A DNA stretch of 64,000 nt from contig NZ_CP017781.1 of assembly GCF_001856665.1 (NCBI RefSeq), positions 1,240,001 through 1,304,000 on the forward strand. Direction: 5' to 3'. Numbering within the stretch: the first letter of the stretch is position 1; each line of letters starts with the position of its first letter. This DNA comes from Rhodobacter xanthinilyticus (GTDB lineage Bacteria > Pseudomonadota > Alphaproteobacteria > Rhodobacterales > Rhodobacteraceae). The notes under the pieces are model-generated. The model saw only the letters and a list, made by a program, of their open reading frames with translations, did not search any database and was not told the origin of the DNA. Made by a program: the position numbers and the translations under genes. This document shows positions 54,208-64,000 of the stretch, piece by piece.

Positions 54208-54807
54208 ATGGCTTTCGAACTTCCCGATCTCCCCTATGCCCATGATGCGCTCGCCGCGCTCGGCATGTCGAAGGAGACGCTCGAATATCACCACGACCTG
54301 CACCACAAGGCCTATGTCGACAACGGCAACAAGCTGATCGCGGGCACCGAGTGGGAAACCAAGTCGCTCGAAGAGATCGTCAAGGGCACCTATGTCGCGG
54401 GCGCCGTGGCGCAAAACGGCATCTTCAACAACGCCTCGCAGCATTGGAACCACGCCCAGTTCTGGGAAATGATGGGGCCGGGCGGCAAGGTCATGCCGGG
54501 TGAGCTCGAGAAGGCGCTCGTCGAAAGCTTCGGCTCGGTCGAGAAATTCAAGGAAGACTTCGCCGCCGCGGGCGCGGGCCAGTTCGGCTCGGGCTGGTGC
54601 TGGCTGGTGAAGGACACCGACGGCGCGCTGAAGGTCACCAAGACCGAGAACGGCGTGAACCCGCTCTGCTTTGGCCAGACCGCGCTTCTGGGCTGCGACG
54701 TGTGGGAACATTCCTACTACATCGACTTCCGCAACAAGCGTCCGGCCTATCTCACCAACTTCCTCGACAAGCTCGTGAACTGGGAAAACGTGGCCTCGCG
54801 CCTCTGA
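54208..54807 (+). CDS. sodB: Iron superoxide dismutase
   Basis: 199 residues, removing superoxide in the cytoplasm. Metal-site regions: LEYHHDLHHKAYV (His), QHWNHAQFWEMM (His), LLGCDVWEHSYYIDFRNKRP (Asp and His). Gln in the GAVAQNGIFNNASQ region and the overall sequence favour Fe over Mn, but this needs assay. ATG at 54208. It lies beside, but not obviously with, the H2O2-producing sox operon. Confidence 0.95.
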   Translation: MAFELPDLPYAHDALAALGMSKETLEYHHDLHHKAYVDNGNKLIAGTEWETKSLEEIVKGTYVAGAVAQNGIFNNASQHWNHAQFWEMMGPGGKVMPGELEKALVESFGSVEKFKEDFAAAGAGQFGSGWCWLVKDTDGALKVTKTENGVNPLCFGQTALLGCDVWEHSYYIDFRNKRPAYLTNFLDKLVNWENVASRL

Positions 54808-54831
54808 TCCCAGGGCAGTTTGCCGATTTCG

Positions 54832-54859
54832 GGCCCGTCGCGACGCGGCGGGCCTTTTT
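54832..54859 (+). terminator. Terminator after sodB
   Basis: GGCCCGTC-GCGACGC-GGCGGGCC (one G-U pair) followed by TTTTT, 25 bases after the sodB stop and before the RarD gene. Confidence 0.8.
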
Positions 54860-54875
54860 CCGTGGCGGAGGAATG

Positions 54876-55760
54876 ATGCGCGACGAGGTCAAGGGGCTTT
54901 GGGCCCTGGTGGCGGCCTGTTCGGTCTGGGGGCTTTCGGGGCTCTATTACAAGCTCTTGGCGCATGTGCCGCCGATCGAGGTGCTGGCGCATCGCACGAT
55001 CTGGTCGATGGTGTTCTTCGGCACCGTTCTGGCCGCGCAGGGCAAGCTTTCGCGCCTGGGCGGGGCGTTGCGGGGGCGGGCGCTGATCCTCGTGGCGATC
55101 GCGGCGCTGGTGATCTCGCTCAACTGGTTCGGCTTCATCTGGTCGGTGCAGAACGGCCATGCGCTCGAGGCGAGTCTGGGCTATTACATCTTCCCGCTGA
55201 TCACGGTGGCGCTCGGCGTTCTGGTCTTCGGCGAGCCGATGAAACGCGGCCAGGCGGTCGCGGTCGCGATCGCGACGGTGGCGGTGATCTATCTTACCTG
55301 GGGGTTGGGCCGGGCGCCCTGGATGTCGCTCTTTCTGGCGGGCACCTTCGCGATCTATGGGCTGGTGAAGAAGCGCCTCGCGGTCGGGCCGACGGTTTCG
55401 GTGACGGCGGAGGTCGTGCTGCTCACGCCGCTCGCGCTCCTTTACCTCGCCGCCTTGCAGGCCGGTGCGCTGGCCGAGCCCGCGGGGGCGGCGCATTTCG
55501 GCTCCGATTGGCGCACGACGGTGCTCTTGATGGTCTCGGGCGTGCTGACCGGCGGGCCGCTCATGCTCTTCAGCCTCGCCGCGCAGAAGGTGCGCCTCGC
55601 GACCGTCGGGCTCGTGCAATATCTCAACCCGACGCTGCAACTCTCGGTCGCGGTCTTCGCCTTTGGCGAGCCGGTGACGCGCTGGCATATGGTTGCGCTG
55701 CCGATGATCTGGGGGGCGCTTGCGATCTATTCGGCGGCGAGCCTGCGGCGCGCGCCCTGA
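54876..55760 (+). CDS. rarD: EamA/RarD-type transporter
   Basis: 294 residues with about ten membrane helices in two EamA halves. GLWALVAACSVWGLSGLYYKLLAHVPPIEVLAHR at the start (here WGLSGLYYKLLAHVPP) and LGYYIFPLITVALGVLVFGEPM are RarD signatures, as is VGLVQYLNPTLQLSVAVFAFGEP. GGAGG lies five bases before ATG 54876; ATG 54873 is also possible. Exported substrate unknown, some relatives move chloramphenicol-like compounds or metabolites. Confidence 0.88.
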   Translation: MRDEVKGLWALVAACSVWGLSGLYYKLLAHVPPIEVLAHRTIWSMVFFGTVLAAQGKLSRLGGALRGRALILVAIAALVISLNWFGFIWSVQNGHALEASLGYYIFPLITVALGVLVFGEPMKRGQAVAVAIATVAVIYLTWGLGRAPWMSLFLAGTFAIYGLVKKRLAVGPTVSVTAEVVLLTPLALLYLAALQAGALAEPAGAAHFGSDWRTTVLLMVSGVLTGGPLMLFSLAAQKVRLATVGLVQYLNPTLQLSVAVFAFGEPVTRWHMVALPMIWGALAIYSAASLRRAP

Positions 55761-55770
55761 GGGCGGGGCC

Positions 55771-56325
55771 TCAGCCGAAGAAGCTCTCGAGCTCGGCCTC
55801 CAGCGCGGCCGGGCTCTCGACCCAGATCAGCATCTCCGCAAGGCTCGGCGCGGCGAAGCCCTCGTCGATCATCCGGTCGAAGATCGCCCGCAGCGGATCC
55901 CAGTAACCCTCGATATTCATGACATAAATCGGCTTTTCATGGAGGCCGATCTGGCGCCAGGTCAGCGCCTCGAAGAGCTCGTCGAGCGAGCCCGCGCCGC
56001 CCGGCAGCACCACCACCGCCTCGGCATTCATGAACATCACCTTCTTGCGTTCATGCATGGTCTCGGTGACGATGAAGGTGGTCAGGTCGCGCTTGCCGAC
56101 CTCGCGGGGGAAGAGGTGCTCGGGGATCACGCCGAAGGTCTCGCCGCCCGCGGCCTGGGCGGCGCGCGCGACCTCGCCCATCAGCCCGACATCGCCCGCC
56201 CCGTAAACCAGCCGCCAGCCCCGCTCGGCGAGCATCGCGCCGGTCTCGCGGGCGGCTTGCGCATAGGCCGGGCGCCCCCCCGCGCGTGAGCCGCAATAGA
56301 CGCAGACGGAGCGGGTGTGGGACAT
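55771..56325 (-). CDS. LOG family protein (TIGR00730)
   Basis: 184 residues, Rossmann-like LOG fold: VCVYCGSRAG, LVYGAGDVGLMGEVA, and the nucleotide site PGGAGSLDELFEALTW. The usual PGGxGTxxE motif has Ser for Thr; Glu is in place. Homologues are cytokinin-riboside phosphoribohydrolases or AMP/UMP pyrimidine-nucleosidases, so a nucleotide 5'-monophosphate hydrolase role is likely. Convergent with rarD. Confidence 0.9.
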   Translation of the reverse strand: MSHTRSVCVYCGSRAGGRPAYAQAARETGAMLAERGWRLVYGAGDVGLMGEVARAAQAAGGETFGVIPEHLFPREVGKRDLTTFIVTETMHERKKVMFMNAEAVVVLPGGAGSLDELFEALTWRQIGLHEKPIYVMNIEGYWDPLRAIFDRMIDEGFAAPSLAEMLIWVESPAALEAELESFFG

Positions 56326-56447
56326 TTGAGCACCTCCGGGGCAGGGCGCGCGGGCGGTGCGCAGCCAATTCTTGTTTGGTGATAGCCCCTTGGCTAGAGT
56401 TGCTCAAGAGAGAGCGGCGCCGGGGCGCCACAACCAAAGAGGGCGAG

Positions 56448-57656
56448 ATGGACGAGGGTATCGCGGGCGGCGGCAAAACGGTCGGCAAGGTCGGGGGCGC
56501 GCTTTTGGGCGGGGTCTCGGCGCTGGCGGTTCTGGCGGGGCTGTTGGGCTATTTCCTGCTGTCGAACCCGCCCGCGCCGGAGACCGCCGCGCCGCAACCG
56601 CTCGCGAGCGCGGTGCCCCCGCCCGAAGCGGCGCCCGAACCCGCCCCCGAGCCCGAACCCGAGCCCGCGAAGGCTGCGCCGGAGGCTGTCGCCCCTGAGG
56701 CCGCCCCCGCCGCGCCTGAGGCCGAGGCGCCCGCCGCGCCCGCCCGGGCGCTGGCCGAGTTCGACCAGCTTCGCGCCGCGCCCGATGGCGCGCTGACCTT
56801 GGCCGGGCGCACCGAGCCGGGCGCCGCGGTCGAGGTGCTTCTTGACGGGGTGGCGGTCGACAAGGTGGCGGCCGGGGCCGATGGCAGCTTTGCCTCGGTG
56901 ATCCTCGCCGCGCCCTCGGCTGCGGCGCGGCAATTGACGGTGCGGGTGACCGGCGCCGATGGTGTCGCGCGCGAGGGCGGCGCGGCGCTGACCGTCGCGC
57001 CGAGCGCCACCGCGCTCGCCGAGGCCGCCGCCGCCGCGGGCGCGAGCCCCGAGACGGTGGCCGCGACCGAGGCCGAGGCCGCGGCGATGGCGGCGGCGCC
57101 GCTCGTCGCCGATGCCGAGGGGGCGAAACTTCTCGCCGGCCCGGCGGCCGAGCTGACCATCGACACGCTCGCCTTCACCGAGGCCGGGGCGATTGCGCTG
57201 AGCGGGCGGGGCGCCGCGCCCGGCGCGCTGATCCGCGCCTATGTCGACAATGCCGAGGCGGGGCTCGTGCAGGCCGATGCCGGCGGCGCCTTCCGGCTCG
57301 AGCTGCCGCCTGCGAGCGCCGGGCCCCATCAGCTGCGCCTCGATGCGCTCGATGCCGAGGGCCAGGTGCTGGCCCGCGCCGAGGTGGGCTTCGAGGCGCC
57401 CGCCTCGCCCGAGACCGCCGCGCCCGAGACCGCTCAGGCCGCGCCCGAGGCCATCCCGCCCGTGCCGGTCGCCGATGGCGGCGCGCTGCCGCGGGCGCGG
57501 ATCGTCACGATCGAGAAGGGCAATACGCTTTGGGCGATCGCCGGGCAGACCTATGGCGACCCCTATCTCTATGTCCGCATCTTTCGCGCCAACCGCGACC
57601 AGATCCGCGACCCGGATCTGATCTACCCGGGCCAGGTCTTCACCCTGCCCGAGTAA
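56448..57656 (+). CDS. LysM domain protein with a membrane anchor
   Basis: 402 residues. One N-terminal membrane helix (ALAVLAGLLGYFLLS), a long Pro/Glu/Ala linker (PEAAPEPAPEPEPEPA), two Ig-like or beta blocks (LRAAPDGALTLAGRTEPGAA and IDTLAFTEAGAIALSG) and a C-terminal LysM (IEKGNTLWAIAGQTYGDPYLYVRIFRANRDQI, the Gly-Asn-Thr-Leu-Trp-Ala pattern marks it). Periplasmic, probably peptidoglycan-binding. ATG at 56448 with GAGGGCGAG. Confidence 0.85.
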   Translation: MDEGIAGGGKTVGKVGGALLGGVSALAVLAGLLGYFLLSNPPAPETAAPQPLASAVPPPEAAPEPAPEPEPEPAKAAPEAVAPEAAPAAPEAEAPAAPARALAEFDQLRAAPDGALTLAGRTEPGAAVEVLLDGVAVDKVAAGADGSFASVILAAPSAAARQLTVRVTGADGVAREGGAALTVAPSATALAEAAAAAGASPETVAATEAEAAAMAAAPLVADAEGAKLLAGPAAELTIDTLAFTEAGAIALSGRGAAPGALIRAYVDNAEAGLVQADAGGAFRLELPPASAGPHQLRLDALDAEGQVLARAEVGFEAPASPETAAPETAQAAPEAIPPVPVADGGALPRARIVTIEKGNTLWAIAGQTYGDPYLYVRIFRANRDQIRDPDLIYPGQVFTLPE

Positions 57657-57754
57657 CGGCGCGGAATCGGGCTGGACTTCCGCGGTTTCGGCTATAGGTT
57701 TTGGCCGCCCGCCCGGACCTTGCCGGGCGGCGCACCGCACAGGAAGGAACCCCC

Positions 57755-59629
57755 ATGCCGCCCTCCCAGATCACCTCCTCGGGCAAAGTCAGCCAGGACG
57801 AACGCGCCCGCGGGCTGCGCACGATCCGCTCGGTCGCGCCCTATCTGTGGCCCGCCGAGCACCCTTGGGTGAAACGCCGCGTGGTGATTGCGCTCGCGCT
57901 TCTGGTCTGCGCCAAGGTGATCTCGGTCTTCACGCCCTTCCTCTACAAGGCCGCCGTCGACAGCCTCGCGGGCTCGGCGCGCGACGAGGGCTGGCTGTTG
58001 CCGCTCGGCGCGGTGGCGCTGACGGTTGCCTATGGGGTGGCGCGGCTGGCTTCGGTGGGCTTTGGCGAGCTGCGCGACGCGGTCTTCGTGAAGGTCGCCC
58101 AACGCGCGCTGCGCCAGCTCGCGCTCGAGACCTTCGAGCATATCCACCGCCTCTCGCTGCGCTACCACATCACCCGCAAGACCGGCGGGCTGAGCCGGAT
58201 CATCGAGCGCGGCGTCAAGGGCGTCGAATTCCTGCTGCGCTTCCTGTTGTTCTCGGTCGGGCCGCTGATCATCGAGCTCTCGCTCGTCGCGGTGCTCTTT
58301 GCGGTGCTCTTCGACTGGCGCTATGCGGCGGTGGTGGTGGTCACGATCTGGGCCTATGTGACCTTCACCTTCAAGGTCACCGAATGGCGCGTGGCGATCC
58401 GCCAGCGGATGAACAAGGCCGATACCGAGGCCAATCAGAAGGCGATCGACAGCCTGCTGAACTTCGAGACGGTCAAGTATTTCGGCGCCGAGGCGCGCGA
58501 GGCGGCGCGCTATGATGCCTCGATGGAGGGCTATGAGAAGGCCGCGGTGAAGACCGGCCAGAGCCTCGCCTTCCTCAACTTCGGCCAGACGCTGATCATC
58601 ACGGCGGGGCTTGTCGCGGTGATGGTGATGGCCGCGCTCGAGGTCAAATCGGGCAAGCTCACGGTCGGCGATTTCGTCATGGTGCAGGCCTATATGATCC
58701 AGATCACCATGCCGCTGGGCTTTCTCGGCACGGTCTATCGCGAGATCCGTCAGGCGCTCGTCGATATGGGCGAAATGTTCGATTTGTTGCATCAGCCCGC
58801 CGAAATCGAGGACAAACCCGGCGCCAAGGTTCTGAAAGTGCAAGGCGGCACGGTGCGGTTTGACGATGTGCGCTTCGCTTACGACCCCTCGCGGCCGATC
58901 CTGAAGGGGGTTTCGGTGGAGGTTCCGGCGGGGCAGACGGTGGCGCTGGTCGGGCCCTCGGGCTCGGGCAAATCGACGATCGGGCGGCTTTTGTTCCGCT
59001 TCTATGATGTCACCGGCGGCGCGATTTCGATCGACGGGCAGGACCTGCGCGAGATCACCCAGCAAAGCCTGCATGATGCGATCGGGGTGGTGCCGCAGGA
59101 CACGGTGCTCTTCAACGACACGATCCGCTACAATATCGCCTATGGCCGCGCCGAGGCCACCGAGGCGGAGGTGATTGCCGCGGCGAAGGCGGCCAAGATC
59201 CATGATTTCGTGATGAGCCTGCCGGAGGGTTATGAGACCACCGTGGGCGAGCGCGGGCTGAAGCTTTCGGGCGGCGAGAAACAGCGGGTGGGGATCGCGC
59301 GCACGCTGCTGAAGAACCCGCCGATCCTGCTCCTTGACGAGGCGACCTCGGCGCTCGACACCCAGACCGAGCGCGACATTCAGGAGAGCCTGAAGGCGAT
59401 GGGCCGAGGGCGCACGGTGATCACCATCGCGCACCGGCTCTCGACGATTGCCGATGCCGACCGGATCGTGGTGCTCGAGAAGGGCGAGGTGGTCGAGGAG
59501 GGCCGGCATGAGGAGCTTCTGGCGCGCGGCGGGCGCTATGCGGCGATGTGGGCGCGGCAATCGGCCGAGGACGAGGACGAGGACGAGGACGGGGACGCGA
59601 ACGGGGCGGGCGCGCAGGCCGGCGCCTGA
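57755..59629 (+). CDS. ABC transporter, Atm1/heavy-metal type (fused)
   Basis: 624 residues, permease plus ATPase in one chain. Six membrane helices (about 40-330) then the nucleotide domain: Walker A GPSGSGKSTIGRLLF, Q-loop VVPQDTVLFNDTIRYN, signature LSGGEKQRVGIARTLL, Walker B ILLLDEATSALD. RYHITRKTGGLSRIIERG and ETVKYFGAEAREAARYD are signatures of mitochondrial/bacterial Atm1, exporters of glutathione-linked compounds. An acidic EDEDEDEDGD run ends the protein. ATG at 57755 with AGGAAGG. Confidence 0.92.
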   Translation: MPPSQITSSGKVSQDERARGLRTIRSVAPYLWPAEHPWVKRRVVIALALLVCAKVISVFTPFLYKAAVDSLAGSARDEGWLLPLGAVALTVAYGVARLASVGFGELRDAVFVKVAQRALRQLALETFEHIHRLSLRYHITRKTGGLSRIIERGVKGVEFLLRFLLFSVGPLIIELSLVAVLFAVLFDWRYAAVVVVTIWAYVTFTFKVTEWRVAIRQRMNKADTEANQKAIDSLLNFETVKYFGAEAREAARYDASMEGYEKAAVKTGQSLAFLNFGQTLIITAGLVAVMVMAALEVKSGKLTVGDFVMVQAYMIQITMPLGFLGTVYREIRQALVDMGEMFDLLHQPAEIEDKPGAKVLKVQGGTVRFDDVRFAYDPSRPILKGVSVEVPAGQTVALVGPSGSGKSTIGRLLFRFYDVTGGAISIDGQDLREITQQSLHDAIGVVPQDTVLFNDTIRYNIAYGRAEATEAEVIAAAKAAKIHDFVMSLPEGYETTVGERGLKLSGGEKQRVGIARTLLKNPPILLLDEATSALDTQTERDIQESLKAMGRGRTVITIAHRLSTIADADRIVVLEKGEVVEEGRHEELLARGGRYAAMWARQSAEDEDEDEDGDANGAGAQAGA

Positions 59630-59717
59630 GTGGCCCCGCGCCGGGCGGGACGGGCGCGCCCTTGGCAAGCCCCGCCCGCCCGTATAGAGAGAACCAAACC
59701 GCCGAAGGGAGCCGCCA

Positions 59718-60365
59718 GTGGACGAGACCGACAGCTTTATCGAGGAAGTCACCGAGGAAGTCCGCCGCGACAAGCTCTTCGCGCTGATGAAGAAATACGG
59801 CTGGATCGGGATCGCGGCGATCCTCGCGATCGTCGGCTCCTCGGCCTGGATCGAATGGCAAAAGGCGCAGGCCGAGGCGCGCGCCGAGGCCTTTGGCGAT
59901 GCGATCTTGGCGGCGCAGGCCTCGGCCGACCCGGCCGCGGCGCTTGCCGCGCTCGACGAGACCGGCGCGCGGGCGGCGCTTGCGCAGTTCCTGACCGGCG
60001 CGGCGAAGGCCGAGGCGGGCGATCTGGCGGGCGCGCGGGCGGCTTGGGATGCGGTGGCGAAAGACCCCGCGGCGCCGCGCAGCCTGAGCGAGATGGCGCG
60101 GCTCAAATCGGTTCTGGCGGCGGGCGAGGCGCTCGCGCCCGAGGCGCGCGCGGCCGAGCTCGCGGCGCTCGCGACGCCGGGTGCGCCCTATCGGCTGCTC
60201 GCGCTCGAGGCGCAGGCCGATGATGCGGCGGCGGCCGGCAAGGCCGAGGAGGCGATCAAGATCGCGCGCGAGATCCTCGCCGAGGCGGGGGTCACGGCGG
60301 GCTTGCAACAGCGCGCCTCTCAGTTGATTGTGGCTCTGGGCGGCGACCCGGCGGCGGCGGAATAA
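59718..60365 (+). CDS. YfgM-like TPR membrane protein
   Basis: 215 residues starting with GTG at 59718. One membrane helix at about 27-44 (YGWIGIAAILAIVGSSAWIEW), then helical repeats in the periplasm (AQASADPAAALAALDETGAR and following). The layout YfgM then BamB then Der matches E. coli (yfgM-bamB-der), where YfgM is an ancillary periplasmic chaperone. Strong context support. Confidence 0.88.
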   Translation: MDETDSFIEEVTEEVRRDKLFALMKKYGWIGIAAILAIVGSSAWIEWQKAQAEARAEAFGDAILAAQASADPAAALAALDETGARAALAQFLTGAAKAEAGDLAGARAAWDAVAKDPAAPRSLSEMARLKSVLAAGEALAPEARAAELAALATPGAPYRLLALEAQADDAAAAGKAEEAIKIAREILAEAGVTAGLQQRASQLIVALGGDPAAAE

Positions 60366-60402
60366 GGCGCGGTCGCGGACCGGGGCCGGGGAAATCAGGG
60401 GG

Positions 60403-61722
60403 ATGACGGCGGTGAAGCTGATCTCGGGAATGGCCATGCTGAGCGTGGCGGCACTGGGCCTGATGGGCTGCGAGAAGGAAGTGATCCTGCCCGGCGAGCG
60501 GCTCGATCCGCGCGCGGTTCTCGCGGGGGCGGCGCCCGCGCCCGCGCCGCTTTCGACCGCGCTGAGCCTGCCGCGCCCGCAGGCCAATGCCGAGTGGACC
60601 CATCGCGCGGGCAATGCGACCCATGCGCTGACCAACCCGGCCTTTGGCGCGGGGATGACCCTCGCCTGGGCCGCGCCGATCGGCACCGGCTCCGACCGCA
60701 AGCACCGGATCACCGCCGAGCCCGTGATCGCGGGCGGGCGCATCTTCACCCTCGATGCCGAGGCGCGCGTGGCCGCCACCTCGACCGCGGGCGGGCCGCT
60801 TTGGGCCACCGACCTCACCCCCCCCGCCGACCGCGCGGGCGATGCCTCGGGCGGCGGGCTCGCGGTGGCGGGCAATCGCCTCTACGCGACCACCGGCTTT
60901 GGCGAGCTCGTCGCGCTCGACGTGGCGACCGGCGCCGAGGTCTGGCGGCAGAAATTCGACGCGGCTGTGGGCGGCGCGCCGACGGTCTCCGACGGGATCG
61001 TCTATGTCGTGGCGCGCGATGCCTCGGCTTGGGCGATCGAGGCCGCGAATGGCAAGGTGCTCTGGCAGCTCCCCGGCGTGAACGGCGCGGGCGCGATGAC
61101 CGGCGTCTCGGCGCCTGCGGTCAACGACCGGCTCGTCGTCTTCCCGTTCTCCTCGGGCGAGATGATCGCCTCGCTGAAAGCCAAGGGGCTGACGCTCTGG
61201 CAGGGCAAGGTCGCGGGCGCGCGGATCGGCCGCGGCTATGCCTCGATCTCCGATCTCACCGGCGATCCGGTGATCGTGGGCGACCGGCTCTACGCCGGCT
61301 CCTCGGCGGGCAAACTCGCGGCTTTCGACGTCAATTCCGGCGAAAAGCTCTGGACGGCGGATGTCGGCCCGGTCTCGCCCGTGCAGGTGGCGGGCGGCGC
61401 GATCTGGCTCGTCTCGGATGAAAACAAGCTCACCCGCCTCGATGCGGCCTCCGGCGAGACCGTCTGGTCGGTCGATCTGCCCTATTTCGAGGCCGAAAAG
61501 CCGAAGAAATACCGCACGATCTTTGTCCATTACGGGCCGCTTCTGGCCGGCGGGCGGCTTTATACCGCCTCGAGCGACGGGCTCTTGCGCGCCTTCGACC
61601 CGGCGACGGGCGCCGCACTCGGTCAGGTCGAGATCCCCGGCGGCGCGGCGACCGAGCCGGTGGTCGCGGGCGGCACGCTTTACGTTGTTTCGCGCACCGG
61701 GCAGCTTCTGGCTTTTCGCTGA
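60403..61722 (+). CDS. bamB: Outer-membrane assembly lipoprotein BamB
   Basis: 439 residues, lipoprotein of the BAM complex. Lipobox LMGC (C23). A PQQ-type eight-bladed propeller with repeated blades ending in W (LWATDLTPPADR, EVWRQKFD, KLWTADVGPVSPVQ, VWSVDLP). ATG at 60403. It follows the YfgM-like gene by 37 bases and precedes der, conserving the standard order. Confidence 0.93.
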   Translation: MTAVKLISGMAMLSVAALGLMGCEKEVILPGERLDPRAVLAGAAPAPAPLSTALSLPRPQANAEWTHRAGNATHALTNPAFGAGMTLAWAAPIGTGSDRKHRITAEPVIAGGRIFTLDAEARVAATSTAGGPLWATDLTPPADRAGDASGGGLAVAGNRLYATTGFGELVALDVATGAEVWRQKFDAAVGGAPTVSDGIVYVVARDASAWAIEAANGKVLWQLPGVNGAGAMTGVSAPAVNDRLVVFPFSSGEMIASLKAKGLTLWQGKVAGARIGRGYASISDLTGDPVIVGDRLYAGSSAGKLAAFDVNSGEKLWTADVGPVSPVQVAGGAIWLVSDENKLTRLDAASGETVWSVDLPYFEAEKPKKYRTIFVHYGPLLAGGRLYTASSDGLLRAFDPATGAALGQVEIPGGAATEPVVAGGTLYVVSRTGQLLAFR

Positions 61723-61770
61723 GCGAAAAACCGTATAAAGGGGCCGCTTGATCCGCCGCAGGAGGCAGAA

Positions 61771-63270
61771 ATGAGCTTTACCCTGGCCATCGTGGGCCGC
61801 CCGAATGTGGGCAAATCGACGCTGTTCAACCGTCTGGTGGGCAAGCGGCTGGCGCTGGTCGACGATCAGCCGGGCGTCACGCGCGATTTGCGCGAGGGCG
61901 ATGCGCGGCTCGGGGATCTGAAGTTCATCGTGATCGATTCGGCGGGCCTCGAGCTCGCCGAGGATGACAGCCTGCAAGGCCGGATGCGGCGGCTGACCGA
62001 ACGCGCGGTCGAGGAAGCGGATGTGTGCCTCTTCCTCGTCGATGCGCGCGTGGGCGTGACCCCGGCCGACGAGATTTTCGCCGAGATCCTGCGGCGCAAG
62101 AACGCCCATGTGATCCTGGCCGCGAACAAGGCCGAGGGCCATGCGGGCGTGGCCGGCGCGCTCGAGGCCTGGAGCCTCGGGCTCGGCGAGCCCCTGCAGA
62201 TCTCGGCCGAACATGGCGAGGGGCTCGATGACCTTTATGCCGCGCTCAAGCCGCTCGCCGATGAATTCGCCGCGCGCCATGCCGCCAATACCCCCGAGGT
62301 CGATGTCGAGATCGAGGAAGGCTCCGAGGAGGAGGAGGTCTACCGCGCGCCGACCGCCGCCAAACCCCTCCAGCTCGCCGTGATCGGCCGCCCGAACGCG
62401 GGAAAATCGACGCTGATCAACAAGATCCTCGGCGAGGACCGGCTCCTGACCGGCCCCGAGGCGGGCATCACCCGCGACGCGATCTCGGTCTCGACCGAGT
62501 TCATGGGCACGCCGATGCGGATCTGGGACACCGCCGGGATGCGCAAGAAGGGCAAGGTCAATGACAAGCTCGAGAAGCTCTCGGTCGCCGACGGCCTGCG
62601 CGCGGTGCGCTTCGCCGAGGTGGTGGTGGTGCTCCTCGACGTGAACATCCCCTTCGAGACGCAAGACCTGCGGATCGCCGATTTCGCCGAGACCGAGGGC
62701 CGCGCGGTCGTCGTCGCGGCGAACAAATGGGATCTCGAGGAAGACAAGCCCGAGAAGCTCAAGGAGCTGCGCGAGGCGTTCGAGCGGCTGCTGCCGCAGC
62801 TCAAGGGCGCGCCGCTCGTCACCGTCTCGGCCAAGACCGGCAAGGGGCTCGACCGGCTCAACGACGCGATCCTGAAGGCCCACCGGGTCTGGAACCGCCG
62901 GATCTCGACGGCCAAGCTCAACAACTGGCTGACCGCGATGACCGAGGCGCACCCGCCGCCGGCGCCGGGCGGGCGGCGGATCAAGCTGCGCTACATGACC
63001 CAGGCCAAGACCCGGCCGCCGGGCTTTGTGATCATGGCGACCCATACCGACAAGATCCCGGAAAGCTACGGGCGCTATCTGGTCAACGGGCTGCGCGCCG
63101 ATTTCGACATGCCGGGCACTCCGATCCGCATCTTCTTCCGCGATCAGGGCAACAAGAACCCCTACAAGGACAAGAAGAAGTCGATTCCGTCGCGGCTGAC
63201 CAAACACGTCGAGGCGAAGAAACACGCCGCGCGCAAGGAACGGGGGCTGGCCTCGAAGCCGGTCAAGTAA
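61771..63270 (+). CDS. der: GTPase Der (EngA)
   Basis: 499 residues with two tandem GTPase domains and a KH-like C-terminus, for 50S ribosome assembly. G1 motifs are GRPNVGKST (8-16) and GRPNAGKST (about 207-215); both DxxG motifs and both NKxD-type motifs are present (ANKAEG, ANKWDL), the first altered. Basic C-terminus [22 protein letters not shown]. It ends the yfgM-bamB-der unit. Confidence 0.96.
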   Translation: MSFTLAIVGRPNVGKSTLFNRLVGKRLALVDDQPGVTRDLREGDARLGDLKFIVIDSAGLELAEDDSLQGRMRRLTERAVEEADVCLFLVDARVGVTPADEIFAEILRRKNAHVILAANKAEGHAGVAGALEAWSLGLGEPLQISAEHGEGLDDLYAALKPLADEFAARHAANTPEVDVEIEEGSEEEEVYRAPTAAKPLQLAVIGRPNAGKSTLINKILGEDRLLTGPEAGITRDAISVSTEFMGTPMRIWDTAGMRKKGKVNDKLEKLSVADGLRAVRFAEVVVVLLDVNIPFETQDLRIADFAETEGRAVVVAANKWDLEEDKPEKLKELREAFERLLPQLKGAPLVTVSAKTGKGLDRLNDAILKAHRVWNRRISTAKLNNWLTAMTEAHPPPAPGGRRIKLRYMTQAKTRPPGFVIMATHTDKIPESYGRYLVNGLRADFDMPGTPIRIFFRDQGNKNPYKDKKKSIPSRLTKHVEAKKHAARKERGLASKPVK

Positions 63271-63308
63271 GGCGCGGCTGCCCGGCGGGAGGCGCGGGTG
63301 ACGCGGTC

Positions 63309-63400
63309 TTTTGCGTATTTGGACCAAGAAGAAGGGGAGGGCGCCGCGCTCTCCCCTTTCGCATGACCGGCTGTTTCTTCTTGGCAAAAATACGCAAAAA
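63309..63400. repeat. Class B palindromic repeat, copy 2
   Basis: Left arm TTTTGCGTATTTGGACCAAG then AAGAA; right arm TTTCTTCTTGGCAAAAATAC then GCAAAA, enclosing a GGGGAG-rich hairpin. Same arms as copy 1. Convergent der/serS gap. Confidence 0.85.
63334..63359 (+). terminator. Terminator-like hairpin inside the class B element
   Basis: GGGGAGGGCG-CCG-CGCTCTCCCC with one G-T pair, then TTT, 63 bases after the der stop. Confidence 0.45.
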
Positions 63401-63478
63401 CCGCCGCCCGGCAAAGCAAAACCCCCGCCGGGCAAGGGCGGGGGGCGCAGATCGGGTCGGGGCGGGGCGCGGCGGGGC

Positions 63479-64000
<522 letters not shown>

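Overview
The window is a gene-dense stretch of a high-GC alphaproteobacterial chromosome. I place it in the Rhodobacteraceae, close to Rhodobacter, on gene content rather than any database match. The pointers are the ScfR-type regulator PccR beside pccB, the pccB/pccA/mcm locus, a cho/bet cluster, a heterotetrameric sarcosine oxidase operon, the permease-hdaA-ppk-ppx order and strong G/C third-position bias. I see no rRNA, tRNA, CRISPR array, prophage or insertion sequence.

Layout. 1-5100: choline uptake (choX, start of choW) diverges from betI-betB-betA, which oxidises choline to glycine betaine; a BetI-like palindrome lies between. 5131-16900: propionyl-CoA assimilation (pccR, pccB, pccA, mcm), with a drug-efflux MFS gene, a DUF486 gene and several small exported proteins among them. 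17045-19660: an acetyltransferase, a TerB/J-domain protein, a phosphodiesterase-fold protein and a small exported protein, tightly packed. 19693-25323 (minus strand): AI-2E-type permease, hdaA, ppk, ppx. 25458-35921: a predicted beta-barrel, a NYN RNase-like protein, proS, a di-haem peroxidase, the Lol lipoprotein-release system, small proteins, a cold-shock gene and thrS. 36213-41431: two alpha/beta hydrolases, a small unknown gene, ilvI-ilvH behind a leader-peptide attenuator, and a VOC protein. 41416-45056: a frameshifted PIN-like gene and a TRAP transporter dctQM pair. 45279-47570: DUF1289, ruvX, ccmI. 47779-53176: soxB, a 52-residue membrane peptide, soxD, soxA, soxG. 53255-64000: small proteins, sodB, an EamA/RarD transporter, a LOG-family protein, a LysM protein, an Atm1-like exporter, a YfgM-like protein and BamB, der, and the C-terminal part of serS.

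Two loci may join metabolically. The cho/bet genes make glycine betaine, and sarcosine oxidase handles the last demethylation of betaine breakdown, yielding methylene-THF, glycine and H2O2. The intervening demethylases are not in this window.

The most interesting non-coding signals are: (1) a family of large intergenic palindromes, four complete and four half copies of one class plus two copies of a second class, sharing a core like TATTTGGA(G/C)CAAGA(T/A)GAA but with different outer stems; (2) a complete ilvIH attenuator (promoter, leader peptide MLSLLVVVGITRMGR, competing hairpins, T-tailed terminator); (3) TTTGCAAA motifs before pccR and pccB. Protein oddities include an alpha/beta hydrolase with Trp where the nucleophile Ser should be, an acetolactate synthase with GEAS in place of the usual GD-type thiamine-diphosphate motif, and the frameshifted PIN-like gene.
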